DNA of 64,000 nt from Candidatus Tenderia electrophaga (lineage in GTDB: Bacteria > Pseudomonadota > Gammaproteobacteria > Tenderiales > Tenderiaceae), in contig CP013099.1 of the NCBI GenBank assembly GCA_001447805.1, positions 1,488,001 through 1,552,000 of the forward strand. The letters run 5' to 3'. The notes below the pieces were generated by a model. It did no database searches. It was not told where the DNA came from and saw only the letters and a list, made by a program, of their open reading frames with translations. A program made the position numbers and the translations under genes. Every line of letters starts with the position of its first letter. Positions within the stretch are counted from its first letter, which is position 1. This document shows, one piece after another, positions 58,105-64,000 of this stretch.

Positions 58105-60498
58105 TCAGCCGGTGGAGTATTCACGTTGAGATATGGGCAGCTCGATTCGAAAACAGGTGCCTTGCCCGGGTTCGCTGGTGGCAGTGATCCGTCCATGATG
58201 TTTTTGGATAATGCCATACGACAAGGACAAGCCTAGCCCGGTGCCCTCACCGACTGGTTTTGTGGTGTAAAACGGCTCAAAGATGCGCCCCAGGTCCTTG
58301 GCCTCGATGCCTTTGCCGGTGTCGCAGAATTCAACCCACACAGCGTCCCGCGCTCTACCGCTGGTGATGGTAATGGTGCCGCGGTCATCAATGGCATGGC
58401 AGGCATTGACCAACAGGTTGAGAAATACTTGATTAAGCTGTGCAGGAATGCACTCTATGACGGGTAAGTCACCGAACCGCTTGATTACGTCGGCCTTGTA
58501 TTTGAGTTTATTGTGAACGATATTCAAGGTGCTATTGATCCCCGTGTGAATATCGGCGGGTTGCCATTCGATAGTCTCGACATGGGAAAATTCCTTAAGG
58601 TCTTGAACGATCTGACGGACGCGTTCGATTCCTGCTCGCGACTCGTTCATCAGGTCGGGAAGATCCTCACGTAGATAGTTGAGCTCCATCTTCTGCCTTA
58701 TTGCAACGATATCTTGCCACAGGCGATTGTCAGGCGCTATACAACGCTCTGCATGTTCATACGCATCAATAAGCGCTATTAATTTATTGACATAGTCCAT
58801 CAGGGTAGTGAGGTTGGAGTTCACATAACCGATAGGGTTATTAATTTCATGGGCAACGCCCGCAGCGAGCTGACCAACGGAGGCCATCTTCTCCGATTGC
58901 AGCAATTGCTTCTCCGTCTCCTTTAGTTTCTCATCGCGCAGCTTGATGGCTGCCTCTACCTGTTTACGCTTGGTGATATCGCGCAGAATGCCCAGATAAC
59001 GGAACTTGCCGGAGAACTCCATGCTGACGATTTGCAACTCCAGTGGGAAGCTGTGACCGTCCTTGCGCAGACCCTCTAATTCTCTGGGACCTTTTTCGAT
59101 AATCTTGGAGATGCCCGTGGCGTGGTGCCGTGTCAGGTATTGGTCGTGTTGGGACTGATACGGTTCAGGCATTAGGGCAGAGATATTCCGGCCGGTCAGC
59201 TCATCGACGCTGTAACCGAATATGCTTAAGGCGGCTGGGTTTATGCTTTCTATCACGCCGCTTTTGTCGATGATAATGATGCCATCGGCGGAGTTATCGA
59301 AGATGGCCTTATGGCGGCTTTCACTTGACGCCAGGGCAGCCGAAGCCCGTTTCGATTCATCCAGGGCCACGCGCAGCTGGCGGGTTTGCTTCATGACATT
59401 TTGTTCGAGCTCGATATTCTTTTGTTCAACTAGGGCCCTATGGCGTTGTTGCTGCCGCACAACCAACATCAAGGCCACACACAGCATCAGCGAGACGATG
59501 CCGCTTGACCAGGCGAAGGTTTCAGCTGACTTTACCTCCGCAGCCCGCCAGAAGTCGGCATCGGGTCTGCTGCTCCAGAGCAGCCAGCGTAAGGCCTGAT
59601 CATGAAGGTGAATATCTTCAATATTCGAGAATATCAGATTTGGATCGGCCTTCCCCTGACGCAGCCAATCCCACGAGTCCCGCCAGCTTGAATAGTTGTC
59701 TGCGGCAAGGATGACTCTTTCGGTCGGGGCGATCAATACAGGATTGCTTTCAACAAGGTCCTTAAGCAGGGCGATGACGGGTAGGGTGCCGATCACGGCG
59801 CCGCTCATTTGGCCATTGCTGCCATACACCGGCACGATGAACATGAACACGCTAGCGGACTCAGTGAACTTGAGTAGTTTCCATCCGTCTTCCATGAGTT
59901 GCGGTGCACTGGAGTGGACTGTCAGCATTCCCGGATAATTGGCGGCCCGCGCGCTTTTCAAGTCGGGAAAGTCACCCCGAAGGCGCTCCAGATGTTGCCG
60001 AATGAGTTGCATCCTGTCCCGCACCAATCTGCGCGCAGAGGCATCGTTCTGTATCTCATCCCGCGTGCTGGAAAACTCAGAGGTGAGCGTGGCAAGCTCG
60101 GGGTGAATGCGAAACTCGGGATTCAATGCCAGCATCGGCAACATCGGATTCTGCGTGGTTACCGGTACATCGGTCTGTGGGGCCATGATATACAGGGAGG
60201 TCAAGCCAACGTTGTCGCGCAATGTTGAAAATACCTGTTGTATTATATGGAAATCACCGGCATTAAGTTTGCTCACATCTCGGCCCGCCGCGCGGATGTC
60301 TGGCAGGTTTGCGACCATGTGCAGGTTCTGTTGTATCAACAGGATGGTGCTTTCAAGCCTGTCCTTCTGCCGACCGGCATCATGTCGGAGCGAGTCAGTG
60401 TAGTGCTGCCTATTTACCTCTAAATCGGTCTCATATTTATAGATCACGGCGCCGATAAGAATTATGAGCAATAGCAGAGGTAGAAGATAGGTTCTCAT
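58105..60498 (-). CDS. Membrane PAS histidine kinase
   Basis: 797 residues. A periplasmic sensor domain lies between two membrane helices (about 5-20 and 335-357), followed by a coiled coil, a PAS domain (about 395-515) and a transmitter. The phospho-acceptor is H550 in [18 protein letters not shown]. HATPase motifs are NQVFLNLLVNACHA, DTGKGI and [14 protein letters not shown]. No receiver or partner regulator is adjacent. Its transmitter is closely similar to that of the kinase at 61537-63507. Confidence 0.92.
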   Translation of the reverse strand: MRTYLLPLLLLIILIGAVIYKYETDLEVNRQHYTDSLRHDAGRQKDRLESTILLIQQNLHMVANLPDIRAAGRDVSKLNAGDFHIIQQVFSTLRDNVGLTSLYIMAPQTDVPVTTQNPMLPMLALNPEFRIHPELATLTSEFSSTRDEIQNDASARRLVRDRMQLIRQHLERLRGDFPDLKSARAANYPGMLTVHSSAPQLMEDGWKLLKFTESASVFMFIVPVYGSNGQMSGAVIGTLPVIALLKDLVESNPVLIAPTERVILAADNYSSWRDSWDWLRQGKADPNLIFSNIEDIHLHDQALRWLLWSSRPDADFWRAAEVKSAETFAWSSGIVSLMLCVALMLVVRQQQRHRALVEQKNIELEQNVMKQTRQLRVALDESKRASAALASSESRHKAIFDNSADGIIIIDKSGVIESINPAALSIFGYSVDELTGRNISALMPEPYQSQHDQYLTRHHATGISKIIEKGPRELEGLRKDGHSFPLELQIVSMEFSGKFRYLGILRDITKRKQVEAAIKLRDEKLKETEKQLLQSEKMASVGQLAAGVAHEINNPIGYVNSNLTTLMDYVNKLIALIDAYEHAERCIAPDNRLWQDIVAIRQKMELNYLREDLPDLMNESRAGIERVRQIVQDLKEFSHVETIEWQPADIHTGINSTLNIVHNKLKYKADVIKRFGDLPVIECIPAQLNQVFLNLLVNACHAIDDRGTITITSGRARDAVWVEFCDTGKGIEAKDLGRIFEPFYTTKPVGEGTGLGLSLSYGIIQKHHGRITATSEPGQGTCFRIELPISQREYSTG

Positions 60499-60690
60499 AT
60501 CTTTAACCCATTCTTATTTGTTGTCTACATATTGTCGGTCATCATCCATGTTACTTGATCCGGCCGCATACCTTGACACCCCGGCGTCGACGCTGATCGA
60601 ACGTCGAAATACAGGGGGGTCGCTGTAATGTGCGGGCGGATTGACTGCCAGGGGCCGCCACACATTGCCCGTTATAGACAAGAGGTTCAT

Positions 60691-61257
60691 ATGCCATCGG
60701 TGACAGCTACAGGCAACGAGGTTGTTTATCAGATAGACCACGATAACCGCCTCATCGGTTTCAACAGTGAATGGGATGCATTTGCCGTGACAAATGATAG
60801 CCCCCATCTGGTCCACGGCAATATCATCGGCCAATTGCTGTGGGATTTTATTCAGGACCCCGAGACACACCATCTGCATCAAACGTTGTTACAGCGAGTC
60901 AGGCAACAACAGCGTCCAATAATTCTGCCGTTTAGATGCGACTCAGCAACCCTGCGGCGATTTATGCAAATGGAAATCCTGCCTTTGCCCAAAGGCACAG
61001 TGGAGTATCGCTGCCTCACCCAGCGGACAGAGACACGCGAGGCGGTTAGCCTACTAGAGCCAAACGCCAAGCGCAGCGACCAAGGCCAGTTATTGAGGAT
61101 GTGTAGCTGGTGCAAAAAGATTGCCGTTAATGATGACTGGATGGAGGTCGAGGATGCCATCAGACAGCTTCAGCTCTTCGCCAGCGCAACCTTGCCTGGC
61201 ATATCCCATACCATGTGCGATGCCTGTCTTCACAAGTTATCTATGGAGCCGGACTAG
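60691..61257 (+). CDS. Small PAS-like protein with a C-terminal cysteine-pair module
   Basis: 188 residues from ATG 60691 (AGAGG upstream; ATG 60628 is less likely). The N-terminal part (about 8-120) looks like a PAS fold: VVYQIDHDNRLIGFNSEWDA and GQLLWDFIQDPET. The C-terminal part has MCSWCKKIAVNDDWMEVEDA and MCDACLHKL, two CxxC pairs 46 residues apart that could bind a metal. This CSxCKKI module is common at the ends of PAS signalling proteins. It has no output domain of its own and sits between two kinases. Confidence 0.75.
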   Translation: MPSVTATGNEVVYQIDHDNRLIGFNSEWDAFAVTNDSPHLVHGNIIGQLLWDFIQDPETHHLHQTLLQRVRQQQRPIILPFRCDSATLRRFMQMEILPLPKGTVEYRCLTQRTETREAVSLLEPNAKRSDQGQLLRMCSWCKKIAVNDDWMEVEDAIRQLQLFASATLPGISHTMCDACLHKLSMEPD

Positions 61258-61536
61258 CTAGTGTTCTAGCCCACCCCATTCGTGTACCTAGGGCGCGTTT
61301 GCCTGCCTAGGGGTATAGCGTCAGATACTATTCTATAATCGTCTATTTTTTCTATAGAATTCTGCATTTCGCATCCCCTGGGTGGCTTGTCGATAATCGC
61401 TGATCAGATCATTAAAAAATCATGTTGGCCTTCCGATATATAAATAAACCAATTATTCGGGGCGCAATTTTGAATCACTGTGTCATTAGCCCACAAGGGT
61501 GTGTCGACGTTCAAGAACCGCCTGTGGGCAGAGGCT

Positions 61537-63507
61537 ATGAACACGTCTGAAGTACTGAAATCCATCCTGGATACGCTAATGGACGGGGTCATTATGATGG
61601 AGAGCGATGGTACTGTGTTCGCCTTTAATCCTGCCGCCGCTCGTATTTTTGGTTACCCAGCGGAGCAAATTATAGGATGCAACGTCAATGAATTGGTGCC
61701 GGCGCCTCACAAAGGCCAACATGATATTTATTTAGAGAAATATCTTCACGGTGGTGAGAGCAATCTTGTCGGCAAGGGCGTGCGCGAACTCATGGCGCAG
61801 CACCGAGACGGGCATACGCTGCCGGTAGAACTGGCCATCAGCGAGGCGCTAATCAATGGGCGGCGCATGTTTATCGGTATCGTGCGTGACATCTCCAAGC
61901 GCAAACAGGCGGACGAGGCTATGCGGCTGGAACGAGAACGCTTTGAGCTCGCCATGCGCGGCAGCACAGACGGGCTGTGGGACTGGAATCTGCTTACCAA
62001 CGAGGTCTATTACTCACCGCGATGGAAGGAGATGCTGGGCTATAAGGATGAAGAACTGGCCAATAGTGTAAAAAGCTGGAGCGAGCACATACACGACGAG
62101 GATCTGCCTAGAGCCTTGCGCACGGTAGATGCCTATGTGGGCGGCGAGATCGATGAATATCATATCGAATATCGCATGTATCACAAACAGGGCATGGATG
62201 TGGATATTCTCTCTCGTGCCATCTTGCTGTGCGATGAGGCGGGAAAACCGCTGCGCCTAATCGGAACCCATGTGGATATCACCCAACAGAAACAAATGGA
62301 GGCGCTGTTACGTGAGTCGGAAAAGCGTTTCCGCACCATTTTTGATTCGGCGCAAGACGCCATGATGCTGTTGGATGACAACGGCTTTGTAGACTGCAAT
62401 CCCGCCACCCTTAAGATGTTTGGTTGCGTCGATCGGAAGGACTTTACCCGTCTCCATCCCGCCGATCTCTCTCCACCGCGACAGCCTGACGGAGCTGACT
62501 CTCTGAATCAGGCAAATGAACAGATAGCCATCGCCCTGCAAGAGGGGAAGCATTTTTTCGAGTGGCGTCACCGCAGAAACAATGGCGAGGAGTTTTCTGC
62601 TGAAGTGTTGCTGAGCGCGATGAAGCTTAGCGGCCGGCGGGTGTTGCATGCCACCGTACGTGATATCTCCGCACGCAAGGCGGCCGAAAAGAAGCTCAAG
62701 GAGGCCCAAGCCCAATTGCTGCAATCGGAGAAACTGGCCTCCATCGGCCAGCTCGCCGCCGGGGTGGCTCACGAGATCAACAACCCGGTAGGCTACGTTA
62801 ATTCTAACCTCGGTTCGCTGAAGCGCTATATCAAAGACTTGCTGGCGCTGGCACAGCAATATGAGGCCTTGGAGTCACAGTTGCCGGACAATAAGGCCAA
62901 AAGGGCCTTGATCTCGTCTAAGGAAAGACTGGATATCGAGTTTCTTAAGCAGGACTTGGACGATCTAATCCAGGAGTCGCTGGAAGGAATAGACCGCGTC
63001 AAACAGATCGTGCGGGATCTGAAGGACTTCTCTCACGTGGACGAGGCGACATGGGAAATAGCTGATGTCCACCACGGCATCAACAGTACCCTGAACATTG
63101 TTCACAACGAACTCAAATACAAGGCTGAGGTCATCAAGGAGTACGGGGAGCTGCCGACGATCTACTGCCTGCCCTCCCAGCTCAACCAGGTGTTTATGAA
63201 CCTGTTGGTGAACGCTGGTCATGCCCTCCAAGACAAGGGGAAGATCTTTATCCGCACCGGCGTCCAAGGCGGCGACCATGTGTGGATCGAGATCGAGGAT
63301 ACCGGCGCCGGAATTCCGCCGCAGAATCTAAAGCGGATCTTCGAGCCGTTTTTTACCACTAAGGAGGTGGGTAAGGGGACGGGGCTGGGGCTTTCACTGG
63401 CCTATGGCATTATCGAGAAACATCAGGGCACTATCGAAGTGGACAGTGAACAGGGCCGCGGTACCCGCTTTCGCATCTTGTTGCCCGTCGGGCGCGGAGA
63501 TACTTAA
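61537..63507 (+). CDS. Soluble multi-PAS histidine kinase
   Basis: 656 residues from ATG 61537; GTG 61480 would add 19 residues. Three PAS units (about 5-115, 125-250 and 255-375) lead to a transmitter with phospho-acceptor H412 in [18 protein letters not shown]. HATPase motifs [22 protein letters not shown] and [14 protein letters not shown] are intact. No membrane helices are seen, so it senses an internal cue. The 279 bases upstream are AT-rich and contain a TATAAT at 61334-61339 without a convincing -35. Confidence 0.92.
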   Translation: MNTSEVLKSILDTLMDGVIMMESDGTVFAFNPAAARIFGYPAEQIIGCNVNELVPAPHKGQHDIYLEKYLHGGESNLVGKGVRELMAQHRDGHTLPVELAISEALINGRRMFIGIVRDISKRKQADEAMRLERERFELAMRGSTDGLWDWNLLTNEVYYSPRWKEMLGYKDEELANSVKSWSEHIHDEDLPRALRTVDAYVGGEIDEYHIEYRMYHKQGMDVDILSRAILLCDEAGKPLRLIGTHVDITQQKQMEALLRESEKRFRTIFDSAQDAMMLLDDNGFVDCNPATLKMFGCVDRKDFTRLHPADLSPPRQPDGADSLNQANEQIAIALQEGKHFFEWRHRRNNGEEFSAEVLLSAMKLSGRRVLHATVRDISARKAAEKKLKEAQAQLLQSEKLASIGQLAAGVAHEINNPVGYVNSNLGSLKRYIKDLLALAQQYEALESQLPDNKAKRALISSKERLDIEFLKQDLDDLIQESLEGIDRVKQIVRDLKDFSHVDEATWEIADVHHGINSTLNIVHNELKYKAEVIKEYGELPTIYCLPSQLNQVFMNLLVNAGHALQDKGKIFIRTGVQGGDHVWIEIEDTGAGIPPQNLKRIFEPFFTTKEVGKGTGLGLSLAYGIIEKHQGTIEVDSEQGRGTRFRILLPVGRGDT

Positions 63508-64000
63508 TCCGTAGCAGCATGGAATAGATATTCCAGATCATCGAGTCCTTCGTCGATACTGTACGGGATATCCTTGGCGAACAGATCCAACTGTACGATG
63601 GCGTTGACCGCGGCGTCCTCCGCGCAAGCGGCCCGTAGCCGCTGGGCAAAGGCCCGGTTGACGGTTTGCAGACGCTTATAGATGGCGCGCAAACCGGCCA
63701 AGGAGAGGTCCGCCTCCTTACCCGCCTTGGCTTCAAAGTACTGGAACAGCAAATAACTGGAGACCGCTCGATAAGCGGTTTCTTCATCACTGGCAAAGGG
63801 GAGGTGAAATCGCGCCATAGGCCTGAGGAAGGTCATGTCGGGGCAGGCGCTGGTGGCCATAACCAGTCCCAGTAAGGAGCTCAGGCCGCGCTGCACACTG
63901 CTCTCGGCCGCATAATAGCGGTTGGGGGTCTCGACCTCGATGCGACTGAGTTGGTGCGATTCCAAGTCCCCGCACTGCTGGATCAAAGGCACCAGATTCG
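63504..64000 (-). CDS. Protein of unknown function, 5' end outside window
   Basis: The frame is open to the window end, so the N-terminus is missing; the visible part is about 164 residues. It contains ESHQLSRIEVETPNRYYAAE, MTFLRPMARFHLPFASDEE and an acidic C-terminus [20 protein letters not shown] have the impression of a conserved bacterial hypothetical family but cannot name it. It overlaps the 3' end of the kinase gene by four bases, tail to tail. Confidence 0.7.
   Translation of the reverse strand, partial: NLVPLIQQCGDLESHQLSRIEVETPNRYYAAESSVQRGLSSLLGLVMATSACPDMTFLRPMARFHLPFASDEETAYRAVSSYLLFQYFEAKAGKEADLSLAGLRAIYKRLQTVNRAFAQRLRAACAEDAAVNAIVQLDLFAKDIPYSIDEGLDDLEYLFHAATD

Overview
The window reads as a chromosomal segment of a GC-rich Gammaproteobacterium. 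The succinylase lysine genes (dapC, dapD, dapE), radA, djlA, the sucCD and sucAB-lpd genes, a PEP-CTERM surface protein and a BCCT transporter fit an environmental member of that class, possibly related to Chromatiales or other sulfur oxidisers. The genus cannot be fixed from the sequence alone. No rRNA, tRNA or CRISPR array was seen.

Region 1 (1-12050) is accessory. It holds the 3' end of a secreted invasin-type Ig protein with a C-terminal dockerin, then a PEP-CTERM protein with a cohesin-like body, then a 2454-residue secreted Rhs protein with a second copy of the same cysteine-bracketed dockerin set inside its beta-helix. An AT-rich Rhs tip, a small membrane protein (candidate immunity) and a displaced tip-like fragment follow. 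An IS4-type insertion sequence with a nonsense-interrupted transposase sits inside a repeat belonging to a REP-associated tyrosine transposase, and that transposase ends abruptly against a sensor protein that lacks an output domain.

Region 2 (14108-24605) is core metabolism: ssb, then sucC-sucD-nadE-glnB, a terminator, and sucA-sucB-lpdA. A P-II protein, which senses 2-oxoglutarate, sits directly beside the genes that consume it.

Region 3 (25914-32225) is a cyanate uptake and detoxification system. A sigma-54 activator with two PAS domains is divergent from an operon of a Tat-exported binding protein, permease, ATPase, NTF2-like protein and cyanase. Three palindromes and a well-formed -24/-12 promoter lie between them.

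Region 4 (32306-45117) holds a hotdog protein, a MITE-like repeat, an AttEFGH-like ABC cassette, a remnant of a Na+/Ca2+ exchanger, a Bax-like glucosaminidase, several membrane or secreted proteins, a porin and a BCCT transporter.

Region 5 (45353-64000) is signalling and lysine synthesis: a PAS-GGDEF-EAL protein with a degenerate GGDEF site, radA, dapE with a PilZ gene, djlA, dapC-dapD-arsC-like, a DMT exporter, and two related histidine kinases flanking a small PAS protein with cysteine pairs. The last gene runs off the window end.
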